NCBI GenBank assembly: GCA_905182485.1
Contig: CAJJBO010000003.1
Span: 62,001 to 126,000, forward strand
From: an uncultured Luminiphilus sp.
GTDB taxonomy: Bacteria > Pseudomonadota > Gammaproteobacteria > Pseudomonadales > Halieaceae
Length of the DNA: 64,000 bases
Reading direction: 5' to 3'
Below the pieces are notes generated by a model. It was not told where the DNA came from, did no database searches, and worked only from the letters and a program-made list of their open reading frames with translations. This document shows positions 8,651 to 19,182 of the stretch, piece after piece. Position numbers and translations under genes: made by a program. How positions within the stretch are numbered: the first letter of the stretch is position 1; every line of letters begins with the position of its first letter.

Positions 8651-9571
8651 TCACGCCGCTGCAAATTCACCTTCGTGACCCATCAAATAGCAGACACCAT
8701 CGAGACCGATATGCGTGATTTCAATCGGGCTTGCTGCTCGGACCGCAGGCTTGGCGTGAAACGCGACGCCAAGACCGGCAAGCGCCATCATAGACAGGTC
8801 GTTTGCACCATCACCCACAGCAATACAATGCTCGGTGTGAATGCCCAGCCGACTTGCTAGAGCGCCTAATGCTTCCGCCTTGTACTCTCGGTTCACAATG
8901 GGAGGGACAACTCTTCCCGTCACTTTACCGCCTCTAATCTCCAGCTCATTCGCAACGACATGATCAAATCCATAATCGTTTTTTAAACGCTCCGCGATCG
9001 GAATAAATCCGCCGGAAAAAATCGCCAGCTTGAGGCCACGCGCTTTTAACGTTGTCGCCATCTCGCTGAGACCCGATTGCAAGGGCAGTTGATCGGCTAG
9101 CTCGTCGACCACCCCCGCATCTAGCCCTTCTAATAATGCTAAACGCGTGCGAAAACTCTCGTCGAAGTCGAGCTCACCGCGCATGGCGCGGTCTGTAATC
9201 TCTGCCACCTGGGCACCAACGCCAGCAACTCGTGCCAACTCGTCGATGACCTCACAAGAGATGAGTGTGGAATCCATATCGAACACCGCTAGCCCGTAAG
9301 GGCGACAACGGGATAAGCGCGACTGCAGAGCGATATCGGCACCGTGTTCATCAGACAACTGTCGTAACTGGGCCGATAACCTCTCGGGATCAGGACAATC
9401 AATCAGAAACTTGATCACCTCCCGGTGGTCGGCGAGTGATACCGGTACGGCTACCCTACGGGCTTCGACAACCTGGCCCTGAACGGCGGATACGGCATTT
9501 TCGATCAACATCCGATTAACAAGCGCCCCTGAGGGAGCCATTACCACGATCACATGCATCTGATCTGTCAC
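8651..9571 (-). CDS. serB: Phosphoserine phosphatase SerB
   Basis: Catalyses the last step of L-serine synthesis, hydrolysis of O-phosphoserine. The 306-residue protein has an N-terminal ACT-like region (residues 1-80) and a C-terminal HAD phosphatase domain. HAD motif I is FDMDSTLI with the nucleophile Asp98 and acid Asp100, motif II is FSGGF, and motif III with the distal acidic motif is VGDGANDLSMM. The ahpA/ytjB gene is divergent across about 100 bases, the conserved arrangement in gammaproteobacteria. Confidence 0.96.
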   Translation of the reverse strand: MTDQMHVIVVMAPSGALVNRMLIENAVSAVQGQVVEARRVAVPVSLADHREVIKFLIDCPDPERLSAQLRQLSDEHGADIALQSRLSRCRPYGLAVFDMDSTLISCEVIDELARVAGVGAQVAEITDRAMRGELDFDESFRTRLALLEGLDAGVVDELADQLPLQSGLSEMATTLKARGLKLAIFSGGFIPIAERLKNDYGFDHVVANELEIRGGKVTGRVVPPIVNREYKAEALGALASRLGIHTEHCIAVGDGANDLSMMALAGLGVAFHAKPAVRAASPIEITHIGLDGVCYLMGHEGEFAAA

Positions 9572-9669
9572 AAAAAAGTTCCTGAAAAAAACGAGGGCTA
9601 GGGCAATCTGCTCCCTAGGATCGGTCTGTTAGAGTTTATACTGAACGCGGTGTCAATGGAGGCATCCTT

Positions 9670-10945
9670 TTGCAGCAGCTCATCCAACGATTACGCAATC
9701 AGCCCCTGTCGCAGCAGCTCGCGCTTGCGGCGACAGGCTGGTGTCTGCTGGCCACGCTGATACTCGTCGCAGTCGCTGCGAAATCAACCCAGTCGATTCA
9801 ACATCAAACACTAACCCAGCACGCTCACGCCGCAGCCCAGCAGTTGGCCGCCAGAGCGAGTAATGAGCTGGCGACAGGGGATCGACTCGGCTTATCAGCC
9901 GAACTGCAGTTTTTCACCGATCAAGCGTTATTTGCCGGCGCAAGGGCATTGGATATCGAAGGCACGGAGCTGGCGATATCGGGCTTTATACCCGCGGGTG
10001 CCAATGCTTATGAGCAAACAATGTCCATTGATGGCAATACCGCGGGCACGGTCGCGCTTTATTTGGATCTGAGCAAACAACAAACCGCCAGAGAGACCCT
10101 CATTTGGGGGCTCATTGCACTCTCTGTGTTACTCAGCACCGCGGTCTATGCGCTGACACGCCCAATGGGACAGCGCCTCGCCCGAAATATTAATGACGCG
10201 GTGGCACAACTTGATGCCATCAGTGATGAAGCCTCGGTGTCGGTCAACGAAGTCGATAAACTGAAAGACCGCATCGACTCGCTGCCACTTGATTTACTGC
10301 GATCCCGGGATATCCAGACCCAAGGTGACGAGCATTATCACGATACGGCTATTTTATGTATCGCGCTGAAAACCCTGCCAACCTACCTCGAGACGCTCGA
10401 TGAAGTCGCGTCTGCAGGCGTACGTCTCATCTCTCCACCGGATGGCCTACGGCAGCGCCGGATTTTACGGAGGCGAGCTCTCGGTCATTCGGCAATTCGG
10501 CTTGGCCATTTTCTTCACCGGATCACTCTCGGTCGGATCACCCGTGTTGCGCGCCGCCAGTTGCGCGTGGCTTTTATCGCGCTGCAGTGAGCTCGCAGAA
10601 AAACAGGAGCGACTCTCGTTCATGCCAGGGATGGCGATTGGTGTCAGTGAATTAGGTCGCGGTAATGACAAGGACATCTATCCTGGTCTGTACACGCAGG
10701 CAACGCTGGATGACCTATTGGCGCTGGCGAATCTCGACCTAGACGCCATTCTTCTCTCATCACACGCGGCGGAGGATGACGGTCTGACGACCTATATTGG
10801 CGTCGACGTGATTGACGAGCAATGGATGGCTATCGGGGACATCAGCGGCAGTCATCTCGACCTCCTGACGCGCCAACTCCACATTCTCCAGCGCGCCATC
10901 GCGCCCAGCAGTGAGGACACCCCTCAAGGCTTTTTGCCGTTTTAA
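9670..10945 (+). CDS. ahpA: AhpA/YtjB family membrane protein, frame broken once
   Basis: A TTG start at 9670 is chosen because GGAGG lies eight bases upstream (9658-9662). The protein has an N-terminal membrane helix (about residues 15-40, LALAATGWCLLATLILVAVAA), a periplasmic segment of about 100 residues and a second helix (TLIWGLIALSVLLSTAVYALT). At about 10400-10425 one extra base shifts the frame, and the protein resumes as RLQAYVSSLHRMAYGSAGF to the stop at 10945. Position divergent to serB and the two-helix layout match YtjB/Smp/AhpA, a poorly understood family once linked to hemolysin expression in Pseudomonas. The break is probably a sequence error. Confidence 0.75.
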
Positions 10946-10955
10946 GCGCTGTGGC

Positions 10956-13208
10956 TTACTCCACAACGGTCAAGCGTGTCACCCGTTGGTAACCCTTAGG
11001 TAGCTTGCTGCCTCGCCGGCCACGGTCCCCGCGAAAATGCTCTAACTCCGACCACTTAAAGTTGCGATAATGGCCGCCTGATGTCACCTGCAGCATGTCA
11101 CCCTCGGCGAGCACGCAAAGTCCCGCCACAAATTCCTCTCGCGATGCCGAGCGAGCAGAGGGAATACCGATCAATTTATTGCCCTTCCCTCGGGACATTT
11201 CTGGCAGTTCGGACAAGGGAAATACGAGCATTCGGCCCTCATTGGTGGCAACCACCACGAAGGGCTCAGCGTCGCCGGTCACGGCAGCTGGCGGCAGCAC
11301 CCGAGCGCCTTGTGGCAGCGACAACAACGCTTTTCCCGCTTTGTTCTTGGCCTGCAACTGCCCAAATTGCACGACAAAACCATAACCAGCATCGCTGGCC
11401 AGCAAGAAACGATCCGTCTCAGAACCCGTCAATAAGCCCTCAAACGTGGCGCCTGATGGCGGGCTGATTCGACCCGTCAAAGGCTCTCCCTGCCCACGCG
11501 CAGAGGGCAACTGGTGTGTCGGTAAGGTATAAGCGCGACCGGTAGAGTCAATGACCACCGTCGGCAGATTTGATTTGCCGAGCGCTGAGAAGCGAAAGCA
11601 GTCACCGGACTTAAAGCTCAGTGATGAGGGGTCAATGTCATGTCCCTTTGCGGCACGGATCCAGCCCTTTTCAGACAACACAATAGTGAGGGGGTCGACG
11701 CTAGCCAACTCGAGTTCGCTAAACGCCTTGGCCTCCTCGCGAGCCGCCAGTGGTGAGCGGCGAGCATCGCCGTGTTGCTCGACCACCGCTTTGAGTTCGC
11801 GTTTGATGAGCGTCTTCAGCCGGGCGTCGCTGCCTAATGTTTTCTCAAGCGTATCCCGCTCCTGCCGCCAGCTCGTCCTGCTCGCCTCGAATTTTCATTT
11901 CCTCAAGCTTGGCGAGATTGCGTAGCTTCAAATCCAAAATCGCTTCAGCCTGAACGTCAGTAATCGCAAATCGTTTCCATCAAGATAGGCTTTGGACTCT
12001 CTTCCTCTCGAATGATGCGAATGACTTCATCGATATTCAAAAAAGCAATCAGATAGCCTTCGAGCAGATGCATACGCCGCTCGACGCGCTCTAATCGATA
12101 AGTAAGTCGACGCTTGACGGTGGCTTTTCTGAATACAAGCCACTCGCTCAGTATCGTCACCAGAGGATTTCACCGCAGGCCGGCCATCGACGCCGATCAC
12201 ATTGAGATTAACGCGGTAAGATCGCTCGAGATCTGTGGTGGCAAACAGGTGGTTTAATAACTGCTGGGTATCCACTCGGTTTGAGCGCGGTAGCAAGACG
12301 AGGCGCGTTGGATGCTCATGATCAGACTCGTCTCGCAGATCAGACACCATTGGTAATTTTCGGGCCTGCATTTGCGCCGCAATTTGTTCTAAGACTTTGG
12401 CACCCGATACCTGATGTGGCAGGGCGTGAATCACCACTGCACCCTCCTCAATATGATAAGCAGCGCGGACGCGCAGCGCCCCGCGACCCGTTTCATAGAG
12501 GGCATTCAGTTCTGCAACCGGGGTGATAATTTCTGCCTCAGTCGGAAAATCAGGCCCTTTGATGTGCGCACACAGATCCGCCACGCTCGCCTTGGGGGAG
12601 TCGAGTAGATGTATTGTCGCCGCCACCACCTCTGTCAAATTGTGTGGGGGAATATCAGTAGCCATGCCCACAGCAATTCCGGTGGTACCGTTCAGTAACA
12701 AATTGGGCACCTGAGCCGGCAAGACCGTGGGTTCGTCTAACGTCCCGTCAAAATTCGGCTGCCAGTCGACTGTGCCCTGCCCCAACTCAGTGAGCAGTAC
12801 ATCGGCATAAGCGGTCAGACGAGACTCGGTGTAACGCATTGCGGCAAACGATTTTGGATCGTCAGGTGAGCCCCAATTTCCCTGTCCATCAATGAGTGGA
12901 TAGCGATACGAAAAATTCTGCGCCATCAGCACCATGGCCTCATAGGCGGCGCTGTCACCGTGAGGGTGAAATTTACCGATCACATCGCCGACGGTTCGGG
13001 CTGATTTTTTGTATTTCGCGGTGGCTTTAAGGCCAAGCTCACTCATGGCGTAAACAATGCGGCGTTGCACTGGTTTTAAGCCGTCACCCACATGGGGTAG
13101 CGCGCGATCGAGTATGACGTACATGGAATAATCGAGGTACGCTTTTTCGGCGTAGTCACGCAGAGACATCTGCTCGACGTCGACGGGAGGCTCCATTAAA
13201 TCGGACAT
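10956..13208 (-). CDS. parC: DNA topoisomerase IV subunit A (ParC), frame broken three times
   Basis: The subunit that cuts and rejoins DNA during chromosome decatenation. The N-terminal part (from 13208) shows [20 protein letters not shown], the QRRIVYAM segment and the quinolone-resistance region [17 protein letters not shown]; the active-site tyrosine is expected near [10 protein letters not shown]. Three single-base insertions break the frame: near 12150-12160 (resuming [19 protein letters not shown]), near 11970-11977 in a run of A (resuming [19 protein letters not shown]), and near 11860-11864 (resuming [16 protein letters not shown]). The C-terminal beta-pinwheel domain runs to 10956. 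Every piece of ParC is present in order, so the gene is almost certainly intact in the organism. Confidence 0.93.
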
Positions 13209-13368
13209 AGTGGCGAAGATCTCAAAAAGAGGTGGGAGTTCACGCCGCCGTAAACTCTTGAACCGCGCTATGCTAACGCACCCTCATGCGGGAATACCAC
13301 GAAACTGCGCTTTTCACTTTGCGGCAGCCCTATACAAACTCGCCACGCCTCATTAGGAGACATTCGCC

Positions 13369-13959
13369 ATGGCAGAACAATCAACGATGGACCGTAAAGC
13401 ACTGGTCTGGCGGTGGCGGCACTTTGCACTATTCAGTGGACCCGAATGGCATCGGTTACTCAGCCTACGCACCGCTATTTTTGTGGTAGAACAGGCTTGT
13501 CCTTATTTAGAGGCGGACGAAAAAGACCCCGAGTGTTGGCACCTCGAACTGCTCCATAACGAGCAGCTCATCGGCACGTTGCGCGTAGCACCACCCGGCG
13601 TCAGTTACTCAGAGTGCTCGATTGGCAGAGTGGCTGTTCACGCTGACTATCGGGAGTGCGGCTTAGGGCGAGATCTGATGTTACGAGCCCTCGATTTCTG
13701 TGGCGCGCGCTGGCCAGAAGGAGTCAGACTCAGTGCGCAGGCATATTTAACCGCGTTTTACGAATCGATGGGCTTCGTGATGACCCATGGGCCTTACTAC
13801 GAGGACAATATTGAGCATGTGGAGATGCTGAGGGAAACTTACGCGCTGCGCGGCACTGCGCGAGGCGCGTTTACGCTCATGCTCCAACAGCCATTTTTTA
13901 CGCAAACGAATACTCTCTGGGGTGACCTCTACCAGCTCGTCCTCTTCAATAAACTCTAA
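13369..13959 (+). CDS. elaA: ElaA-family GNAT N-acetyltransferase
   Basis: ATG at 13369 has AGGAG upstream (about 13353). The sequence WHRLLSLRTAIFVVEQACPYLEADEKDPE with HLELL, IGTLRVAPPG, the acetyl-CoA loop VHADYRECGLGRDLM and [24 protein letters not shown] follows ElaA closely. ElaA proteins normally end soon after that last motif, at about 150 residues, whereas this frame runs to 196. The extra tail lies wholly within the 3' end of typA on the other strand, so the true stop may be near 13830 and the extension artefactual. The substrate of ElaA is unknown. Confidence 0.82.
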   Translation: MAEQSTMDRKALVWRWRHFALFSGPEWHRLLSLRTAIFVVEQACPYLEADEKDPECWHLELLHNEQLIGTLRVAPPGVSYSECSIGRVAVHADYRECGLGRDLMLRALDFCGARWPEGVRLSAQAYLTAFYESMGFVMTHGPYYEDNIEHVEMLRETYALRGTARGAFTLMLQQPFFTQTNTLWGDLYQLVLFNKL

Positions 13960-15660
13960 AGCTTGCTCCAAGGTGTGCTTCACCGGTGGGGAGAGGGTCA
14001 ATGCCTCATCAGTGCCAGATGCGCGCACATTGGTGAGTTGCTTCGCCTTAGTTGGGTTCACCACCAGGTCATTACCTCGGCTATGCAGGCCGACTATCTG
14101 TCCTTCGTATACCTGAATATTGGGATCTAAAAAGAGTCGCCCACGCTCTTGCAAAGCATGCAAGGCATACGCGAGGCTTTTACCCGTCACCATCGATACC
14201 AACACCCCATTTTGTCGGGCGGCTAGCACAGCGGTCGTCACTGGTCCGTAATGATCGAAGATGTGGGTCATAATGCCCGAGCCTGAGGTCATGGTCAGAA
14301 ACTGAGAACGAAATCCGATCAAACCTCGAGCGGGAACAATAAATTCCAACCGCACACGTCCCTTGCCATCGAGCACCAACTGAGCAAGCTCCGCGCGACG
14401 CAGACCTAGCTCCTCCATGACACCGCCTTGATGCTGTTCATCAATATCGATTACCAGTTGCTCATAGGGCTCACACACGGCGCCATCGATCGTTTTCTGA
14501 ATGACTTCTGGTCGCGACACGCCTAACTCGAAACCCTCGCGCCGCATATTTTCAATCAGCACGGACAAGTGCAGCTCACCTCGGCCCGATACCTTGAACT
14601 TGTCGGCGCTATCACCGGGTTCTACTCTCAGCGCCACATTATGGATGAGCTCTCGCTCCAAACGCTCCTTCAAATTACGAGAGGTCACATACTTACCCTC
14701 GCGCCCTGCAAAGGGGGAGTCGTTGACCTGAAAAGTCATGCTAACAGTCGGCTCGTCGACCGTGAGCGCAGGCAGTGCCTCAGGTTGCGCGGGATCGCAC
14801 AGCGTGTCGGATATCAGCAGACCATCAATACCCGTCACACACACAATATCGCCAGCGTCTGCTGAGGAGACTTCTGTGCGTTCAAGGCCATCATAGCCCA
14901 TCACTTGAAGAATCTTACCAGGCCGAGTGTCGCCCTCTCGGTTAACAATGGTGACCGCTGTATTGCCTTTCACAGAGCCTCGGGTCACCCGGCCAACGCC
15001 AATCACACCCACATAGCTCGAATAATCTAAAGCCGATATTTGCAGCTGCAAAGGGCCATCAATATCCACATCAGGCGCCGGTACATGGCGCTCTATTGCC
15101 TCAAACAGCGGCGTCATATCCTCAGCCATCGTGGCTGGGTCGTCACCCGCAATCCCCAATACTGCGGAGGTGTACACCACGGGGAAATCGAGCTGAGACT
15201 CGTTTGCGCCCAGCGCATCAAACAAATCAAAAATTTGGTCTACCGCCCAGTCGGGACGGGCACCCTCTCGATCGATCTTATTCACCACTACGATCGGATT
15301 CAGCCCTCGCTCAAACGCTTTGCTCGTGACGAATCGAGTCTGTGGCATGGGACCATCCACTGCGTCGACCAAGAGAAGCACCGAGTCGACCATAGACAAA
15401 ACGCGCTCTACCTCACCCCCGAAATCAGCGTGCCCGGGCGTGTCGACGATATTGATTCGGTAATCGCGCCAGCTAATAGCGGTGTTTTTGGCCAGAATCG
15501 TAATACCGCGCTCACGCTCCTGATCGTTAGAGTCCATGACACGCTCGGCGCCCGCCATCTTCCGATCCAGCGTACCGGACTGCTGCAACAGGCAATCCAC
15601 CAACGTCGTTTTGCCATGGTCTACGTGAGCAATAATGGCAATATTACGAAGGGCTTTCAT
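13747..15660 (-). CDS. typA: Translational GTPase TypA/BipA
   Basis: A ribosome-associated GTPase of the EF-G class involved in 50S assembly and stress or cold growth. The G domain carries [17 protein letters not shown], the switch segment [28 protein letters not shown] and [12 protein letters not shown]. The EF-G-like domains follow, and the TypA-specific C-terminal domain has [19 protein letters not shown] and [18 protein letters not shown]. TypA usually ends shortly after the EHERKRAS region. Here the frame continues about 30 codons into elaA; removing one base near 13860 would give a stop at 13839-13841. The C-terminus is therefore uncertain. Confidence 0.95.
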   Translation of the reverse strand: MKALRNIAIIAHVDHGKTTLVDCLLQQSGTLDRKMAGAERVMDSNDQERERGITILAKNTAISWRDYRINIVDTPGHADFGGEVERVLSMVDSVLLLVDAVDGPMPQTRFVTSKAFERGLNPIVVVNKIDREGARPDWAVDQIFDLFDALGANESQLDFPVVYTSAVLGIAGDDPATMAEDMTPLFEAIERHVPAPDVDIDGPLQLQISALDYSSYVGVIGVGRVTRGSVKGNTAVTIVNREGDTRPGKILQVMGYDGLERTEVSSADAGDIVCVTGIDGLLISDTLCDPAQPEALPALTVDEPTVSMTFQVNDSPFAGREGKYVTSRNLKERLERELIHNVALRVEPGDSADKFKVSGRGELHLSVLIENMRREGFELGVSRPEVIQKTIDGAVCEPYEQLVIDIDEQHQGGVMEELGLRRAELAQLVLDGKGRVRLEFIVPARGLIGFRSQFLTMTSGSGIMTHIFDHYGPVTTAVLAARQNGVLVSMVTGKSLAYALHALQERGRLFLDPNIQVYEGQIVGLHSRGNDLVVNPTKAKQLTNVRASGTDEALTLSPPVKHTLEQALEFIEEDELVEVTPESIRLRKKWLLEHERKRASRSAAQRVSFPQHLHMLNIVLVVRPMGHHEAHRFVKRG

Positions 15661-15757
15661 AGGTCTCTCACGTTTGACGGCGGCGAATGGTTTTTGCGCG
15701 CGCGGGAGTGTACACCAGTGAACATCAAGTGGTTCACCCTATTTCCGCCCGCCCGAT

Positions 15758-15774
15758 AGCACCAAAATAGTGCG
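15758..15774. promoter_or_regulatory. NtrC-binding site, distal
   Basis: AGCACCAAAATAGTGCG matches the NtrC operator pattern (GCACC, five bases, GGTGC type) with one imperfect half. Its centre (15766) is 32 bases from the centre of the second site, three helical turns, the same spacing as the paired sites at enterobacterial glnA. Confidence 0.7.
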
Positions 15775-15789
15775 CAAAGCACGCCCATA

Positions 15790-15806
15790 TGCACTATAAT
15801 AGTGCA
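15790..15806. promoter_or_regulatory. NtrC-binding site, proximal
   Basis: TGCACTATAATAGTGCA is a perfect 17-base inverted repeat of the NtrC operator type. It is centred about 100 bases upstream of the sigma-54 promoter of glnA, a normal enhancer distance. Confidence 0.78.
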
Positions 15807-15888
15807 TATTGCGGGCTGCGGTTGTCGGCAATGTCAATAATAATGATTTAAAACAGCAGCTTAGATAGCCTCCCTTCATCACCAAAAG

Positions 15889-15906
15889 TTGGCATAAGCT
15901 TTGCAC
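15889..15906 (+). promoter_or_regulatory. Sigma-54 promoter of glnA
   Basis: TTGGCATAAGCTTTGCAC has the invariant GG (-24) and GC (-12) separated by exactly ten bases, the RpoN promoter signature. Transcription would start near 15916, leaving a leader of about 80 bases before glnA. Together with the two NtrC sites it makes a nitrogen-responsive promoter. Confidence 0.82.
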
Positions 15907-15995
15907 TGTATTAATCAGCTAGTCAGTGCATTTGCACTATCCGCATTTTTAACATCCCGTCATGACGGGGAGAGACTTCAAAAGAGGAAGAGGAC

Positions 15996-17402
15996 ATGTC
16001 AGAGCGCACGCTAGAGTTAATCAGCAAAAACGACGTCAGCTGGGTGGATCTTCGATTCACTGATACTAAAGGAAAAGAGCAACATGTCTCCGTTCCTTCT
16101 CATACAGTGGACGAGGATTTTTTCGAGGGCGGCAAAATGTTTGATGGCTCCTCGATTTCAGGCTGGAAGGGCATTAACGAGTCGGACATGATTTTAATGC
16201 CCGACGACAGCACGGCAGTGCTCGACCCCTTCACCGATGATCCCACCGTTATTTTGCGTTGCGATATCGTTGAACCTGACACGATGCAAGGTTACGAGCG
16301 AGATCCGCGTAGCATCGCCAAAAAGGCTGAGGCTTACTTGGTCTCGACCGGCCTGGGGGACACGGCTTTTTTTGGCCCAGAACCAGAGTTTTTTGTCTTT
16401 GACGACGTGAAGTGGAATGTCGACATGAGCGGCGCCAGTTACTCGATCAATGCAGAAGAGGCCGCCTGGTCCTCTAACTTAGAATTTGAAGACGGCAATA
16501 CAGGGCACCGCCCACGTGTCAAAGGAGGCTACTTTCCGGTCCCACCCGTCGATTCACTGCACGATATCCGTGCTGCTATGTGCTCAGCCATGGAGCAAAT
16601 GGGACTCGACGTCGAGGTACACCACCACGAAGTCGGCACTGCGGGTCAGTGCGAAATCGGTATCAAGTTCAACACATTGGTGTCGAAAGCGGATGAAGTA
16701 CAAATTCTCAAGTACTGTGTCTTTAATGTCGCTCATGCTTACGGCAAGACCGCAACCTTTATGCCCAAACCTGTCGTGGGTGATAACGGTTCAGGCATGC
16801 ACTGTCACCAATCGATTGCCAAAGGCGGCGAAAATACCTTCGCTGGTGATGGCTATGCGGGCCTATCTGATACAGCGCTCTATTACATCGGCGGCACAAT
16901 CAAGCATGCCAAAGCACTCAATGCCTTCACCAACGCCTCGACCAATAGCTACAAACGCTTGGTACCCGGCTTTGAAGCCCCGGTCATGTTGGCGTATTCC
17001 GCGCGAAATCGCTCAGCCTCTATCCGTATCCCTTACGAGCCATCGCCAAAAGGGAAGCGCATTGAGGTGCGATTCCCTGACCCGACTGCTAACCCATATC
17101 TCGCTTTTGCGGCCTTGTTAATGGCAGGCCTCGATGGGATACAAAATAAGATTCACCCCGGTGATCCAGCAGACAAAGACTTGTATGACCTGCCACCAGA
17201 AGAAGCAGCCAACATCCCCACTGTCGCCTCGAGCCTCGAGATGGCACTGGATGCACTCGATGCAGATCGAAGCTTTCTAACCGCAGGTGGGGTGTTCAGC
17301 GACGATATGATCGACGCCTACATCGAACTCAAGCGGGAAGAAGTCGAGCGGCTGAATATGACCACCCACCCAGCAGAATTCGATATGTATTACTCCTTGT
17401 AA
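15996..17402 (+). CDS. glnA: Glutamine synthetase type I
   Basis: Condenses glutamate and ammonia to glutamine using ATP; a cytoplasmic dodecamer and the main entry of nitrogen under limitation. The 468-residue protein has the class I hallmarks: [13 protein letters not shown] near residue 50, [13 protein letters not shown], the ATP region [16 protein letters not shown], and [20 protein letters not shown]. Near the C-terminus LYDLPPEE contains the tyrosine that GlnE adenylylates, and glnE is present at the right end of this window. The start at 15996 follows AGAGGAAGAGGAC. The gene sits behind a sigma-54/NtrC promoter and is followed by a terminator and by ntrBC. Confidence 0.98.
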   Translation: MSERTLELISKNDVSWVDLRFTDTKGKEQHVSVPSHTVDEDFFEGGKMFDGSSISGWKGINESDMILMPDDSTAVLDPFTDDPTVILRCDIVEPDTMQGYERDPRSIAKKAEAYLVSTGLGDTAFFGPEPEFFVFDDVKWNVDMSGASYSINAEEAAWSSNLEFEDGNTGHRPRVKGGYFPVPPVDSLHDIRAAMCSAMEQMGLDVEVHHHEVGTAGQCEIGIKFNTLVSKADEVQILKYCVFNVAHAYGKTATFMPKPVVGDNGSGMHCHQSIAKGGENTFAGDGYAGLSDTALYYIGGTIKHAKALNAFTNASTNSYKRLVPGFEAPVMLAYSARNRSASIRIPYEPSPKGKRIEVRFPDPTANPYLAFAALLMAGLDGIQNKIHPGDPADKDLYDLPPEEAANIPTVASSLEMALDALDADRSFLTAGGVFSDDMIDAYIELKREEVERLNMTTHPAEFDMYYSL

Positions 17403-17433
17403 GGGCGACGATGCCAGTGATCGTCACAACTCA

Positions 17434-17458
17434 AAAGCCCGCCCAGTGCGGGCTTTTG
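17434..17458 (+). terminator. Rho-independent terminator after glnA
   Basis: AAAAGCCCGC, loop CCAGT, then GCGGGCTTTT form a perfect ten-base-pair hairpin 32 bases after the glnA stop, with the T run inside the stem. It should separate highly induced glnA from the ntrBC transcript, allowing some read-through. Confidence 0.85.
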
Positions 17459-17552
17459 ACTCTTTAACCACTGCCCAAATTAGAACGCACCAAAGTAGTG
17501 CTTCTTAACCAGAGGCAGACGTGCGTCGAACAGGACATCAAGACAGTTGAAA

Positions 17553-18110
17553 ATGAATGAGGGCCATCGTAAACGTTTGATCTACGCGTCAACTCGACGG
17601 TTAACCGCCGTTTTGTGGGCACTCTGTGCTGTTGCCGCTGCGGCAACCCCCGTCTATAAAATCACCGATGAAAACGGCAATGTCGTCTTCACCGACCAGC
17701 CTCCTGCGGTGGATGCTGAGTCAGTAGAACAGCATACAATCCGGTCCCTCAATACCGCCGAACCGCTTGCCATAAAACCGGTCGAACCCGCGCCACCCCC
17801 CACTGCGGTGAACATCCCCTTTGAGACCCGGATCGAGCAACCAGCTAACGGCAGCACCATCCCGATGGGGCCCGGTAATTTCAGCGTCACCGTTTTGATC
17901 AGTCCTCCCCTGACCGACGCTGAGCACCTACAGCTGGAAATGGATGGTGCCCCTTATGGACCGCCACAAAAACAACACCAGTGGTCCCTCAGCAATATTT
18001 ATCGCGGTGAGCATCAACTACGAGTTCATCGGTTGCATAGCTCGGGGGCACAGATGGATACCTCTGACACCAGCGCAGTCTTTGTATTACGACCCTCGGT
18101 AGCTCGTTAA
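17553..18110 (+). CDS. DUF4124 domain-containing exported protein
   Basis: About 185 residues from the ATG at 17553; a TTG two codons upstream is also possible. A basic N-terminus and hydrophobic stretch (LTAVLWALCAVAAAATP) form a signal peptide. It is followed at once by VYKITDENGNVVFTDQPP, the DUF4124 signature. The remainder has a proline-rich linker and an Ig-like part with beta character (PLTDAEHLQLEMDG). Such proteins are commonly encoded between glnA and ntrB in related bacteria, and ntrB follows here after four bases. The function is unknown; a periplasmic location is predicted. Confidence 0.82.
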   Translation: MNEGHRKRLIYASTRRLTAVLWALCAVAAAATPVYKITDENGNVVFTDQPPAVDAESVEQHTIRSLNTAEPLAIKPVEPAPPPTAVNIPFETRIEQPANGSTIPMGPGNFSVTVLISPPLTDAEHLQLEMDGAPYGPPQKQHQWSLSNIYRGEHQLRVHRLHSSGAQMDTSDTSAVFVLRPSVAR

Positions 18111-18114
18111 TCCC

Positions 18115-19182
18115 ATGTCCAAACTGCCCGCCGACTATAACCTCGAATTGCTCGCCACCAGCGTTGTATTACTCGATGCCGAATTAAACGTCTGCGCACT
18201 CAATCTATCCGCTGAAAACCTACTCGGCGTCTCTGCAAGTCGCGCTCGCGGGCATCCATTAGACGCGCTCCTCGATGCATCCAATGAGTGGTACCCCCTT
18301 TTACATCAAGCGCTATCGGAAAATTACCCCATGGTCCGCAGGGCCATATCACTGACGACCCGCTCAGGACAACAGAAAACGGTGGATATTACGATCAGCC
18401 CAGTCACTACAAAGGCCGGCAGTCACAGCTTGCTGTTAGAGCTCAATATGGTCGACCGATTGCAGGCAATAAGCCGCGACGAAAGCGAGTGGCAGGCCCA
18501 GGCCTCGCTGAAAGAAATCATGAAAGGCGTTGCCCACGAAGTGAAAAACCCACTGGGAGGTATCCGCGGTGCCGCACAACTGCTGTCAGCAGAGCTGCCG
18601 GATCCCGCGCTCCAAGAGTACACCGACATCATTATTTCCGAGGTGGACAGACTGCATAAGTTGGTGGATCGAATGCTCGGTCCCAGAGAACGCTTAGAAC
18701 CTCAGCCCACTAATATTCATCAAGTCGCCGAACACGTTCGACAATTAATTGAGGCGGAAGCGGAAGGTGCGCTGCAGATTGAGCGAGACTATGATCCAAG
18801 CCTGCCTGACTTTCTCGCCGATGCAGGACAGCTCACCCAAGCCTTACTGAATTTGGTGCGCAATGCTTGGCAGGCTTGCGGCGAAGGCGGACTGATCACA
18901 CTCCGCACGAGGGTTTTTAGACAATTCACCGTGGGCGGCAGCCGACACAAGTTGGTCTGTGCGCTACAGGTCGCTGACGATGGCCCAGGCGTCTCAGACG
19001 AATTAATGCCGGGCTTATTCCTACCTATGGTGACAGGTAATGCCCAAGGAACCGGCTTAGGCCTGTCTATTGCTCAGCGAATCGCCAATCAGCATGGCGG
19101 ACTCATTCAAGTTAAGAGCGTCCCCGGCGACACCTGCTTCACCCTGCTCTTGCCCATGGAGATGCAACATGCCCCTAACTGA
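18115..19182 (+). CDS. glnL: Nitrogen sensor histidine kinase/phosphatase NtrB
   Basis: A cytoplasmic two-component kinase that phosphorylates or dephosphorylates NtrC in response to PII. The 355 residues consist of an N-terminal PAS domain (about 10-115), then the phosphoacceptor helix MKGVAHEVKNPLGGIRGAAQLL with His141, and the ATPase domain with N box NLVRNAWQAC, G1 box DDGPGV and G2 box GTGLGLSIAQRIANQHGG. No membrane segment is seen, as expected for NtrB. Its 3' end overlaps ntrC by 14 bases, indicating coupled translation. Confidence 0.96.
   Translation: MSKLPADYNLELLATSVVLLDAELNVCALNLSAENLLGVSASRARGHPLDALLDASNEWYPLLHQALSENYPMVRRAISLTTRSGQQKTVDITISPVTTKAGSHSLLLELNMVDRLQAISRDESEWQAQASLKEIMKGVAHEVKNPLGGIRGAAQLLSAELPDPALQEYTDIIISEVDRLHKLVDRMLGPRERLEPQPTNIHQVAEHVRQLIEAEAEGALQIERDYDPSLPDFLADAGQLTQALLNLVRNAWQACGEGGLITLRTRVFRQFTVGGSRHKLVCALQVADDGPGVSDELMPGLFLPMVTGNAQGTGLGLSIAQRIANQHGGLIQVKSVPGDTCFTLLLPMEMQHAPN

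Noticed and set aside
10956-13208. parC as a true pseudogene
   Set aside because: The gene is essential, all parts are present in order and each break is a single base, several beside short base runs; sequence error is more likely.
15925-15938. Inverted repeat AGTGCA-TT-TGCACT just downstream of the glnA transcription start
   Set aside because: Half-sites are in the opposite order to an NtrC operator and the position is downstream of the start; could be chance.
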